Below are positions 17,601 through 25,040 of a stretch of 59,925 nt of DNA, one piece after another. The notes under the pieces were generated by a model. That model saw only the letters and a list, made by a program, of their open reading frames with translations, was not told the origin of the DNA and ran no database searches. Location: NCBI RefSeq assembly GCF_002086155.1, contig NZ_MVHE01000031.1:1-59925 (forward strand), written 5' to 3'. A program made the position numbers and the translations under genes. Numbering within the stretch: position 1 is the first letter of the stretch; each line of letters begins with the position of its first letter. This DNA is from Mycobacterium angelicum. GTDB lineage: Bacteria > Actinomycetota > Actinomycetes > Mycobacteriales > Mycobacteriaceae.

Positions 17601-18757
17601 ACACGTTGCTCACGGTGTTGGGCGGGCGCCTGGGCCAGGGCCTGCATCGCGTCTACCGACTGGACGAGCAACGCGAAACCGCCGTGACGCTGCAGCACGC
17701 GATGCTCGGCCCGGCGAACCTGCCCGCGGGAATCGCGGTGCGATATCACCCGGCGAGCCGACCGTTGCAGGTGGGCGGCGACTGGTACGACGTCGTCGAC
17801 CTGGAGGACGGGCGCGTCGCGTTGATCGTCGGCGACTGCGTGGGACACGGCCTGGCCGCCGCTGCCGTCATGGGTCAGCTTCGCTCCGCCTGCCGGGCAC
17901 TGCTGCTCGAGCAGTCCAGTCCAAGCGCAGCACTGGCCGCCCTGGACCGCTTTGCCGCCCGCCTGCCCGGCGCCCGATGCACCACCGCATTCTGCGCGGT
18001 GCTCACCGTCGCCACCGGTGAACTCGTGTACACCAGCGCCGGTCATCCGCCGCCCATCCTGGTGCACGCCGACGGCACCGCCGTCCTACTGGAGGGTGGG
18101 CACGGATTTCCGCTGGCGTTGCGGCCGGACTCGCCCCGGCCCGAAGCACGCGCCACGATGCCGCCCCGCGCGACGTTGCTGCTCTACACCGACGGCCTGG
18201 TGGAACGCCGCGGCCACTCGATCGACGACGGGATGGCCTGCGCCGCGGACGTGGTCCAGGACGGCCGGGCGCAGGACCTCGACGAGCTGGCCGACCAGCT
18301 GATGTACCGGCTCGAGCCCGGCGGCGGCTATCCCGACGACGTCGCCATGCTGCTGTACCGGCAGCCCGCGCCGCTGGAGATGACGTTCGCCGCCGACGCC
18401 AACCAGCTGGCCCCGAGCCGAGTCGCCCTGCGCGGCTGGCTGAATCAGGCAGGGGTCGAGCCTGACCAAATCCAGGACGTGCTCATCGCCGCCGGAGAAG
18501 CCGTCGCCAACGCAATCGAACACGGTCACCGAGACCAGCCGATGGGCCCAGCGGGTCTGGTGTCGCTGCAGGCAACCGCGCTCGTCGACCGGCTGCGGGT
18601 GACAGTGGCCGACAACGGGACCTGGAAGGCGCCGCGTACCGACACCACCGTCAGCCGGGGCCGAGGCCTGACCCTGATCCGTGGCGTGATGGACGACTTC
18701 ACCATTCAGTCCGGCGACACCGGCACCACGGTTCACATGTTCACGAGGATCACCTAA
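14609..18757 (+). CDS. Multidomain PAS/GAF hybrid histidine kinase - receiver - PP2C (RsbU) - RsbW protein
   Basis: A 1382-residue soluble signalling hub. In order: a PAS-like sensor (about 35-170), a GAF-like region (170-325), a histidine kinase with phospho-acceptor H348 (NISHELRTPL) and ATP-binding boxes LNLLSNALKYT, DTGVGIP and GSGIGLAL, a receiver with phospho-acceptor D677 (ISDVMMPG) and Lys in LVKPF, a second PAS (about 755-880), a GAF-like segment, a SpoIIE/PP2C phosphatase (about 1030-1250; GGDWYDVV, GDCVGHG, LYTDGLVER) and an RsbW-type ATPase (about 1255-1382; GEAVANAIEHGH). Family knowledge predicts control of an alternative sigma factor by partner switching. It overlaps the STAS gene by one base (TAATG). 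GAGGGG is too close to ATG 14609 and ideal for GTG 14615, so the true start may be two codons later. Confidence 0.88.
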   Translation: MSVVFRGDQEIGRDLTAVDWTATPLGPVDGWPQSLRTAVNILLASRFSMWIAWGPDLTFFCNAAYRRDTLGRKYPWALGRPASEVWTEIWDDIGPRIHSVLSTGEATWDEALMLILERSGYPEETYHTFSYSPLRDEDARVVGMLCVVSEDTERIIGQRRMTTLRDLGSDPSVARTERQMLDFAAGQLANNPYDLPFTLTYLFTGDGDAQLAGTSGIEPGHPAAPAVLPRSGGDSVWPVEKAADGKTVVIEFDCGAIQLPTGAWPEPPAGALVVPLLQQGGAPLGFLVAALNRYRPLDDGYRGFVELVAGHIAAGVGSARSFRAQQQRAEELAELDRAKTTFFSNISHELRTPLTLILGPIDELRARTSGFDAQTREELELIHRNGLRLAKLVNTLLDFSRIQAGRMRARFEAVDLASLTADLASIFRSAIERAGLTFTVDCPPLDEQVYLDREMWEKVVLNLLSNALKYTFDGSIRVRVTRDDTAALITVSDTGVGIPADEIPRLFERFHRVETSRARSTEGSGIGLALVKELIGLHGGTISADSAQGEGSTFTVRLPFGVAHLSAEQLAPAPGARAISQAIAQPYVQEALRWLPRTADRTVAASDTGTTATMTAVTPAESSGERVRVLIADDNADMRDYLTNLLQTSGFEVSAVSDGRQALEAVKSQVPDLVISDVMMPGLDGLELLTALRGDPLTAAMPILLLSARAGQEASIEGLLAGADDYLVKPFAAAELLARARANIELARLRNRHGRWRTALVDSLQEAFFVCDEHGAINEINTAFADILGYGPEGLPYEPDHPWWPDAEVDPEAHRHAAETFGGQRRGVYTVPVTHRNGHRLWVAVSVNQAADPGSGRRVMVGTFRDVTAEYYLVQRQTALAALNQQLAQSDSLDDALRGAVVELLRVWRARRVLAVMFPAATTGDSATPDVVCAGEPAKWATLSPRRRAQIESLRDADLLTTAAGEAGAAGIALQHPRGVMVLWVELSEQRPFTREDHTLLTVLGGRLGQGLHRVYRLDEQRETAVTLQHAMLGPANLPAGIAVRYHPASRPLQVGGDWYDVVDLEDGRVALIVGDCVGHGLAAAAVMGQLRSACRALLLEQSSPSAALAALDRFAARLPGARCTTAFCAVLTVATGELVYTSAGHPPPILVHADGTAVLLEGGHGFPLALRPDSPRPEARATMPPRATLLLYTDGLVERRGHSIDDGMACAADVVQDGRAQDLDELADQLMYRLEPGGGYPDDVAMLLYRQPAPLEMTFAADANQLAPSRVALRGWLNQAGVEPDQIQDVLIAAGEAVANAIEHGHRDQPMGPAGLVSLQATALVDRLRVTVADNGTWKAPRTDTTVSRGRGLTLIRGVMDDFTIQSGDTGTTVHMFTRIT

Positions 18758-19095
18758 TGGCCACACCGCTCACGTTGCACACCGAGAGTGGCGCCGACGG
18801 AACGCCGCGGCTGATCGCGACCGGCGAGATCGACCTCAGCAACATCGCCCGATTCACCCGGGCGCTCGCCGAGGCCAGCGCCGGCACCCCCGAGACGGTC
18901 ACCGTCGATCTGACCGCGGTCAAATATCTGGACAGCGCCGGCATCAACGCGTTATTCGACCATGCCGACCAGGTGGACCGGCTGCATGTCATCGTCCACC
19001 CCTTCCTGATCCGGGTTCTCACCATCAGCGGTCTCAGCAAGATCGCTACCGTCGAACCGGCGCCGGGAGCTGCAGACTCCGGATCCGGCGAGTAA
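18757..19095 (+). CDS. STAS-domain anti-sigma factor antagonist (RsbV/SpoIIAA-like)
   Basis: A 112-residue protein made of one STAS domain. The segment VDLTAVKYLDSAGINALFD carries the conserved Asp-Ser where SpoIIAA-like antagonists are phosphorylated. Its start overlaps the stop of the sensor hub (TAATG), so the two are translationally coupled. It is the natural substrate for both the RsbW-like kinase and PP2C domains of that protein. Phosphorylation would free the RsbW domain to bind a sigma factor, and dephosphorylation would do the reverse. The sigma factor is not in the window. Confidence 0.85.
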   Translation: MATPLTLHTESGADGTPRLIATGEIDLSNIARFTRALAEASAGTPETVTVDLTAVKYLDSAGINALFDHADQVDRLHVIVHPFLIRVLTISGLSKIATVEPAPGAADSGSGE

Positions 19096-19107
19096 GGCAG
19101 GGCGGCG

Positions 19108-20604
19108 TTACTCGATGTCGCCGTATTCGTCGAACCAGTACGCCAGCTTGCCGCGGCGGCTCACCGCGCGAAGCCTGGATTCGGCCGCGGCCCGGGTCTT
19201 GCTGGTGGTGACGATCAGCAGTTCGTCGCCGGTCTCGATGCGGGTGTCGGGTATGGGAACGAAGGTATGCCCGTCGCGAATGATCAGCGTGATTACCGCC
19301 GGGTCGGGCAACCGCAGTTCCAGAATGGTGACGTTGTGCAGCCGCGATGTCGGTTGCACGGTCATGGTCAGCAGCTCCGCGTCGAGCATGTCCAGCGGAG
19401 CGGCTTCGACCTGGATCTCCCGGGTGGCTTCGCGGGAGATCAGCCCGAGCCGATGCGCGATGGGGCGCAGGCTGGGCCCTTGCACCAGGGTGAACACCAC
19501 CACCAAGACGAACACGATGTTGAGCAGTCGATAACTGTTCGGAACGCCCGCGACGACGGGAAAGGTCGCCAGCACGATGGGGACCGCACCGCGCAGGCCC
19601 GCCCAGGACATGAAGACCTGATCGCGCCACGGCGCGCGGAACCACACCAGCGATCCGACGACCGAAAGCGGGCGGGCAACCAGCAGCAGCACGAGACCGA
19701 TCACGATCGCCGCGAGCACGTCACCGGCCAGATCGGTCGGATCCACCAGCAGGCCGAGCAGCACGAAAAGCCCGATCTGCGCCAGCCAGCCCACACCTTC
19801 GGCGAACGACCGGGTGGCCGATCGGTGCGGCAGACCGGAGTTGGCCAAGGCCGCGCCGGTGAGATAGGCGGCGATGAATCCGCTGGCATGCACGCTGCCC
19901 GCGGCGCCGAACGCGACCAGCCCCAATCCGAAGTTCGCGATCGGGTAGAGGCCGGACGCGGGCAGGGCGATGCGGCGCAGTGCGACCGAGCCCAGCAATC
20001 CGACCGATAACCCGATCGCGGACCCGATGACCAGCTCGTACGCCACGTCGAGCAGCGCGCCCACGGGATCGAGGGCGAACGGCACCACGCTGAACATGAT
20101 CACCAGGATCACCGCGGGGGCGTCGTTGAAGCCGGACTCGGCCTCAAGCAGTCCGGCAACCCGCCGGGGCAGCGGAAGCACGCGCAGGACCGAGAACACC
20201 GCCGCGGCGTCCGTGGACGAGACGATGGCTCCCAGCAGGAGCGCGAGCTGCCAGTCGATACGCAACAGCAGGTGCGCGCCCACCGCGCTGACCGCGGTGC
20301 TGATGACCAGACCGAGGGTGGCCAGCGTGCCCGCGGGCGCCAACACTTTTCGGATGTCGGAGAACCGGGTGGTCAAACCGCCTTCGACGAGAATCACCGC
20401 CAGCGCCGCGGTGCCGATGTCCCTGGCCAGTTCCACGTCGTCGAACTGCAGGCCCAGCCCGTCCTCGCCGACCACGATGCCGACCAGCAGGAAGAACAGC
20501 AGGCTGGGAAAACCGACACCCGTCGCCACCCGGGTACCGACGATGCTGGCCAGCAGCACGAAGCCGCCGATCAACAGCGACAGATACAAGTGGTGCAGGC
20601 TCAC
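19108..20604 (-). CDS. Potassium/proton antiporter, CPA1 type with C-terminal TrkA-C domain
   Basis: A 498-residue membrane antiporter. About 12-13 hydrophobic segments include the family signature ESGFNDAPAVI and SSTDAAAVFSVLR. The last 110 residues form a TrkA-C-type regulatory domain (LELRLPDPAVITLIIRDG, TGDELLIVT). Family members (NhaP2/CvrA-like) exchange K+ (or Na+) for H+ and help cells survive osmotic or pH stress. It is divergent from a TrkA-N gene with a 137-bp shared promoter region. It converges on the STAS gene with 12 bases between. Confidence 0.87.
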   Translation of the reverse strand: MSLHHLYLSLLIGGFVLLASIVGTRVATGVGFPSLLFFLLVGIVVGEDGLGLQFDDVELARDIGTAALAVILVEGGLTTRFSDIRKVLAPAGTLATLGLVISTAVSAVGAHLLLRIDWQLALLLGAIVSSTDAAAVFSVLRVLPLPRRVAGLLEAESGFNDAPAVILVIMFSVVPFALDPVGALLDVAYELVIGSAIGLSVGLLGSVALRRIALPASGLYPIANFGLGLVAFGAAGSVHASGFIAAYLTGAALANSGLPHRSATRSFAEGVGWLAQIGLFVLLGLLVDPTDLAGDVLAAIVIGLVLLLVARPLSVVGSLVWFRAPWRDQVFMSWAGLRGAVPIVLATFPVVAGVPNSYRLLNIVFVLVVVFTLVQGPSLRPIAHRLGLISREATREIQVEAAPLDMLDAELLTMTVQPTSRLHNVTILELRLPDPAVITLIIRDGHTFVPIPDTRIETGDELLIVTTSKTRAAAESRLRAVSRRGKLAYWFDEYGDIE

Positions 20605-20741
20605 GTGGTTCCCGTTTCAGATCTACGGCGGGTGCCGGCTTGGTGTGTTGCCAGTAAATCAGGACCCGGAAAGCAGACGTGGCACAGTGCTCGCCGCGCG
20701 GTGAGTACTCATAGCGTGTCCGGATACGACAAGATGTCTGG

Positions 20742-21449
20742 GTGGCCAAGCGGAAGATGCGCATCGCGATCGCCGGTGCGGGCAACGTCGGCCGTTCGGT
20801 CGCGCACGAATTGCTTGACAGCGGCCACAAGATCTTGTTGATCGAACGGCAACGAAGCAATTTCGAACCGCACACGGTGCCCGCCGCGGACTGGCTCTAT
20901 GCCGATGCCTGCGAGCTGACGGCGTTGCAGGAGGCAGGTGCGCAGACCTGCGACGTGCTGATCGCCGCGACCGGCGACGACAAGGCCAACCTCGTGGTGG
21001 GTCTGCTGGCCAAGACCGAATTCGGGGTGCCCAGGGTGGTGGCCAGGATCAACGACCTGCGCAACGAGTGGCTGTTCACCCAGGAATGGGGCGTCGACGT
21101 GGCGGTCTCGACCCCGGGGGCGATGGTGGCCGGAATCGAGGGCGCCATCGACGTCGGTCACCTGGTGCGTTTGATGGGACTGCGAGGCGGCAGCGCGGCG
21201 TTGACGAAACTGACTCTGCCACAAGACAATCCGCTGGTGGGGGAGCGAGTGGGCGATCTTGACCTGCCGCCCAACAGCGCGTTGGTCACCGTGCTGCGCG
21301 GTGACAGCGTCATCATTCCCCAGCCCGGTGACGTGCTCGAGGCCGGCGACGAGTTGCTCTTCATCGCCGACAATTCGCTGGAGCATTCCATTCGCACGGT
21401 GCTGGGCGGCGCCAAGGCCTTCCGCGCACCGATCCATCCCGAGCTTTGA
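20742..21449 (+). CDS. TrkA-family potassium uptake regulatory protein
   Basis: A 235-residue cytosolic protein. An N-terminal RCK/TrkA-N Rossmann domain (RIAIAGAGNVGRSVAHELL, then LIERQ) binds NAD(H). The C-terminal TrkA-C domain follows from about residue 150 (NPLVGERVGDLDLPPNSALV). It closely resembles mycobacterial CeoB/CeoC-type Trk subunits, but no second subunit or membrane Trk protein is adjacent. Its divergent partner is a K+/H+ antiporter, which suggests joint control of K+ balance. GTG 20742 is used; ATG 20757 at codon 6 is an equally reasonable start. Confidence 0.85.
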   Translation: MAKRKMRIAIAGAGNVGRSVAHELLDSGHKILLIERQRSNFEPHTVPAADWLYADACELTALQEAGAQTCDVLIAATGDDKANLVVGLLAKTEFGVPRVVARINDLRNEWLFTQEWGVDVAVSTPGAMVAGIEGAIDVGHLVRLMGLRGGSAALTKLTLPQDNPLVGERVGDLDLPPNSALVTVLRGDSVIIPQPGDVLEAGDELLFIADNSLEHSIRTVLGGAKAFRAPIHPEL

Positions 21450-21510
21450 GCGGGGATTCGGCTCGAATAACGGGTAGTCCTACTCATTCGCTTTGCGCCC
21501 GCGGCCCCGC

Positions 21511-22875
21511 ATGCTCGAACGCATGCCCCGCACCACTTTTGATGCGTCCCAGATCGCCCGCCAGACTTCCCCCTTGCGCGACCGCGCCGTCGACGTCGCG
21601 CGGCTTGCCGCGCTGATCGTGGTGATGTTCGGGCACTGCGCGCTGTTGCTGGCCACCATCGACTCCGGCGGCGTGCGAATCGGCAACCTGCTTGGCGAGC
21701 TGCCCGTGTTGACCCCGCTCACCTGGCTCGTTCAGGTCATGCCGCTGTTCTTTCTGGCCGGCGGCGCCGCCGGCGCCTATGGCTTTCACCCCGGCACGCC
21801 CTGGGGTTCGTGGCTGCTGCGCCGGGCGCAGCGACTGTGCCGGCCGGTGTTCTGGTATCTGGCGGTATGGGCGGTAGCGCTCCTGTTGGTTGGCCGCGTC
21901 CTGGGTGCCGAGTCCGCTGCCGGACTGGGACGCGAGTGCGTCGCGCTGTTGTGGTTCCTGGGGGTCTACCTGGTGGTGCTCGCCTTCGTACCGTTGTTGA
22001 CCCGACTGCGTACGGGTCGTGCGGTGGCGCTGGTGATCGCAGCGCTGTTGTTCGCCGCCGGTGCGGTGGACGGGATTCGGATCGCCGTCGGGAATCCGGA
22101 GTCGGGGGTGGCCAACTTCGTGATCGTTTGGCTGATCCCGATGGTCATCGGGGTCGCCTATGCCCGCCGGCTGATCCGCCCGCAGGCGGCGCTGGGAATC
22201 GCCGCAGCCGCTTTCGCTGCTCAGCTGATGCTGGCAGCCGGCAGCACCTATGAGGTCTCCCTGGTCGTGACGGGCGCCGAGCGGATGTCCAACGTGTCGC
22301 CGCCGACCCTGCTGCTCGCGCTGCACTGCACCTGGATGTCATGCGCGTTCGTGGCCGCCGCCGCAGCGATCCGGCGGTGGGCGGCGCGGCCCCGGGTGTG
22401 GCGAGTGATCGCGGTGGGAAACGGCGGAGCCATGACGCTCTACCTCTGGCACATTCCGGCGATCGCCGTCGCGGCGTTCGCGTTGCACGGTGTCGGCCTG
22501 GACGCATATGACGTGCACGCGTCCGGGTTCTGGGGGCTGCTGGCGTTGCGCGCCCTGGTGTTCGCGATCGTCATGATCGCGGCGTTCCGGCTGCTTTCCC
22601 CGCTGGAACATCGCGCACTGCCCTGGTGGGACGCTCCGGTGCGGGCCACCGGCATCCGGTCGGCACTCTCCGGTGGGTGGTTGTGCGTTGCCGGCGTCGT
22701 GCTGGTTCTGCTGGCCAAGAACGGGCTGACCGGATCCGCGGGATGGACTGCGCTGGCTTGCTTTATGGCGGCGACGGCGGCCGCGCGGCTGAGCGCCGGT
22801 TCGGGTGATCGGCAGAAGTCAACGGCGCCAACCGATTACGCCCAATTCCACACCGACATGTCGGCGCGCGGGTAG
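21511..22875 (+). CDS. Acyltransferase-3 family membrane protein
   Basis: A 454-residue membrane enzyme of the AT3/OafB-type family. It opens with RDRAVDVARLAALIVVMFGHCALL, split here as the R-x-D-x2-R motif and a catalytic-type His, followed by about ten hydrophobic segments. Members transfer acyl groups from the cytosol to sugars or lipids at the cell surface. The substrate is unknown. ATG 21511 was chosen; a TTG at 21493 and an ATG at 21523 are also in frame and none has a clear Shine-Dalgarno. The 3' end overlaps the convergent DUF5078 gene by 40 bases. Confidence 0.75.
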   Translation: MLERMPRTTFDASQIARQTSPLRDRAVDVARLAALIVVMFGHCALLLATIDSGGVRIGNLLGELPVLTPLTWLVQVMPLFFLAGGAAGAYGFHPGTPWGSWLLRRAQRLCRPVFWYLAVWAVALLLVGRVLGAESAAGLGRECVALLWFLGVYLVVLAFVPLLTRLRTGRAVALVIAALLFAAGAVDGIRIAVGNPESGVANFVIVWLIPMVIGVAYARRLIRPQAALGIAAAAFAAQLMLAAGSTYEVSLVVTGAERMSNVSPPTLLLALHCTWMSCAFVAAAAAIRRWAARPRVWRVIAVGNGGAMTLYLWHIPAIAVAAFALHGVGLDAYDVHASGFWGLLALRALVFAIVMIAAFRLLSPLEHRALPWWDAPVRATGIRSALSGGWLCVAGVVLVLLAKNGLTGSAGWTALACFMAATAAARLSAGSGDRQKSTAPTDYAQFHTDMSARG

Positions 22876-23294
22876 CCCTCGCAGACCTCGGTGGACTTGG
22901 CGACGACACCTTTGTTGTTGAAGAAGATCTTCATGTGGTTGGGCCAGGCGAACCACAGCGGGTCGCCGTTGTAGAAGTGCTCGGAGTAATCCCTGCGGTC
23001 GGCCGGCGACAGCGAGAAGAACCAATGGGCCTTGTCCTGGGTGGCCTGCTGCACGTTGGGGTGGTTGTTGTAGTCGATCATGTACCGCTGGTAGTAGATC
23101 GGGCTGGTATCGCGGGTGGCGGCCAATATCTGCTCGGCGTCACAGGTGGTGGCGATCATCCGGCGGGGGATGGGGAAGTCTTCGGTGGAATCGGCCGAGG
23201 CCGTCTTGGGCAGCGACGCAGCGCCGATGCCCAGGACGGTCAAGAACGCGAAAAGTGCTGCGCCAGTGCGTAAATGCGGATTCAGGTTGAACAT
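22836..23294 (-). CDS. Exported DUF5078-type protein
   Basis: A 152-residue secreted protein. The N-terminus (LRTGAALFAFLTVLGIGA up to ASA) is a signal peptide with likely cleavage near residue 35. The mature part has two Cys (TTCDAEQI and EVCEGYP) that may form a disulfide and the conserved-looking segment HWFFSLSPADRRDYSEH. This pattern matches a mycobacterial DUF5078-type family of unknown function. A perfect AGGAGG before ATG 23294 fixes the start; the longer frame to 23339 was rejected. It lies 16 bases downstream of nothing but follows the esterase in the same direction only after a reversed order, so it is likely its own unit or read through from the esterase promoter. Confidence 0.7.
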   Translation of the reverse strand: MFNLNPHLRTGAALFAFLTVLGIGAASLPKTASADSTEDFPIPRRMIATTCDAEQILAATRDTSPIYYQRYMIDYNNHPNVQQATQDKAHWFFSLSPADRRDYSEHFYNGDPLWFAWPNHMKIFFNNKGVVAKSTEVCEGYPRADMSVWNWA

Positions 23295-23310
23295 GTCGGT
23301 CCTCCTATGG

Positions 23311-24372
23311 TTAGCCGGTCGCCTCGCGAATGTATTCACCGATTTGGCGCAACGAACGCGACGCCTCGGGCACCATCGGTGCGACGACCTGGAAGTCGTG
23401 GATCTGACCGGGCCAGACCCGCAGTTCTACCGGCACCCCGGCCGCGGCCAGGCGGTCAGCGGCCAGCTGGGCGTCGTGCAGCAGAACTTCGGAGCCCGAA
23501 ACGTGGATGAGCGTCTGCGGCAGCCCGGGTGTGATGTTGTCCAACGGCTCGTAGAGGGGTTCGTTCCGGCGGTTGCCGCGGTGATTGGCGGCAGCGGTGG
23601 CGGCGAGTGCGACGAGCGCATCGACGGCCTTAGCGGTAAACATCGCGTCAGCCTTGATGCTGGGCTTGGCGGGCCGTTTCGCCAGCTGAAGTAGCGGGGA
23701 CATCGCCACCAGGGCAGCCGGCTTCTCACCCTGGCGCTGCAACCGCTGCGCCAGCGCCAGCGCCAGGTAACCACCCGCGGAATCGCCGGCCAACACGATC
23801 TGGTCCGGCTCGTATCCGCCGGCCCGCAGCCATTGGTAGGCGTCATGGCAGTCGTCGACGGCCATCTCTATCGAGTGTTTGGGCAGCAACCGATAGTTGA
23901 CCACCAGCACCGGGGCGTCGGCGAAGGTGGACAGCGCCGTGGCGGTCTTGCCATGCGAGTTGGCACCGCACATCAAGAAGGCGCCGCCGTGCAGGTACAG
24001 CACCACCCGCCGGTCGCCGTCACCCGGCAGCACACCGGGGGCGCGGACGAACTTTGCGGTGGCGTTCGGCAACTGAACCGTGCTCCGAACGGCGCCCGGG
24101 GTCTGGGGCAGGATGCGGCACGCGGAGTCGATCAGGCCCCACGGATAGGGCAGGCGCAGCACGTAGGTGCCCACCGAAAGAATGGGCCTGATGGTCATTC
24201 GCGACGTCACCGCCGCCAAACGTCCGGTGACACTGGGCCCGGATTCGACGACCTCGAGTGGCAGGCCATCGCTGAGCGGAAACTTGCGCGGCCGGTAGGT
24301 GCGCGCCGGGCTCGCGTCGTAGGGACGAACGAGATCGACGGCGGCGCTGGATACTTCACTGAATGTCGTCAT
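23311..24372 (-). CDS. HSL-family alpha/beta hydrolase (esterase/lipase)
   Basis: A 353-residue esterase of the hormone-sensitive-lipase family. The oxyanion-hole motif is LYLHGGAF (128-132), the nucleophile S198 lies in GDSAGG, the His is in WPGQIHDF (H325), and the acid appears to be E295 in SGSEVLLHD rather than the usual Asp. It resembles mycobacterial Lip proteins that hydrolyse short- to medium-chain esters, but no specific Lip name can be given. ATG 24372 is preferred over GTG 24387. It precedes the exported DUF5078 gene on the same strand by 16 bases, so the two are probably one operon. Confidence 0.83.
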   Translation of the reverse strand: MTTFSEVSSAAVDLVRPYDASPARTYRPRKFPLSDGLPLEVVESGPSVTGRLAAVTSRMTIRPILSVGTYVLRLPYPWGLIDSACRILPQTPGAVRSTVQLPNATAKFVRAPGVLPGDGDRRVVLYLHGGAFLMCGANSHGKTATALSTFADAPVLVVNYRLLPKHSIEMAVDDCHDAYQWLRAGGYEPDQIVLAGDSAGGYLALALAQRLQRQGEKPAALVAMSPLLQLAKRPAKPSIKADAMFTAKAVDALVALAATAAANHRGNRRNEPLYEPLDNITPGLPQTLIHVSGSEVLLHDAQLAADRLAAAGVPVELRVWPGQIHDFQVVAPMVPEASRSLRQIGEYIREATG

Positions 24373-25040
24373 ATCAACACTTCCCACCTCGCTGTGACAA
24401 GACCGGATCGCATCTGGCGAACTGACATTCGGCTTCAGCTGGCTGGATGGTCTCTCTTGCGGAGATGTCTACCTGTGCCACAAGTAGGGCGAAATGGTCA
24501 CGGTAACCAGAGTTGGATATGTATACGGGTCACGATGCACAAGTGGGCATTTTCGGCGCGGTGGCCACGGCGCTGACCCGGTGGCGATCGCAAGCGCGGC
24601 GAAGCCGGGCGCAGCGGGTCGACACGAATCGACGCTAGTGGCGATCGCAAGCGCGGCGAAGCCGGGCGCAGCGGGTCGACACCAATCGACGCTAGTGGGC
24701 GGCGCGGTCCGCACCTACCGGCGCCGGCCCGCTGAGCTGGGCATCTGTGCACCGCGGGCCGGCTGCATCACGCCTGTGCAAATTGCCCGGATCGCTGAAG
24801 ACTTCTCTAGATACTGTGCCCATGGTCCCCGAACCGTGCGCTTACTAGCGTTACTCCCGCACCGCCGAATTCACCAAGATTTTCAAGCCAGTGTTTGATG
24901 CGAGGAAACCCATTGGGATGCATATCGTTCGGGCGCTCCGAATAGGGCGATCGATACATAGTTCGCCGTCCTCTCGATGAGCAGGCAGGCGGCGGTGTCC
25001 ACGGCGCGCTGAGATAAGCCCGATAGCAAAGGTTTGGAAA
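24373..25040. other. 668-bp divergent intergenic region
   Basis: Lies between the esterase and the P450, which face away from each other, so it must hold both promoters. It carries the 57-bp tandem minisatellite described separately. The part from 24780 to 25030 is richer in A/T than the flanking genes, consistent with promoter DNA, but no confident -10/-35 pair was identified. No credible gene was found. Confidence 0.5.
24581..24694. repeat. 57-bp tandem minisatellite, two copies
   Basis: Two head-to-tail units of 57 bases (24581-24637 and 24638-24694) differ at one position (cacGaatc versus cacCaatc). Each begins GTGGCGATCGCAAGCGCGGC. The period is a multiple of three and one minus-strand frame is open across both. 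The length and GC content resemble mycobacterial VNTR/MIRU loci, which are known to vary in copy number. Confidence 0.9.

Noticed and set aside
21493..21510. TTG start for the acyltransferase
   Set aside because: Adds six Arg/Pro residues without a ribosome-binding site; ATG 21511 is preferred, though the choice is weak.
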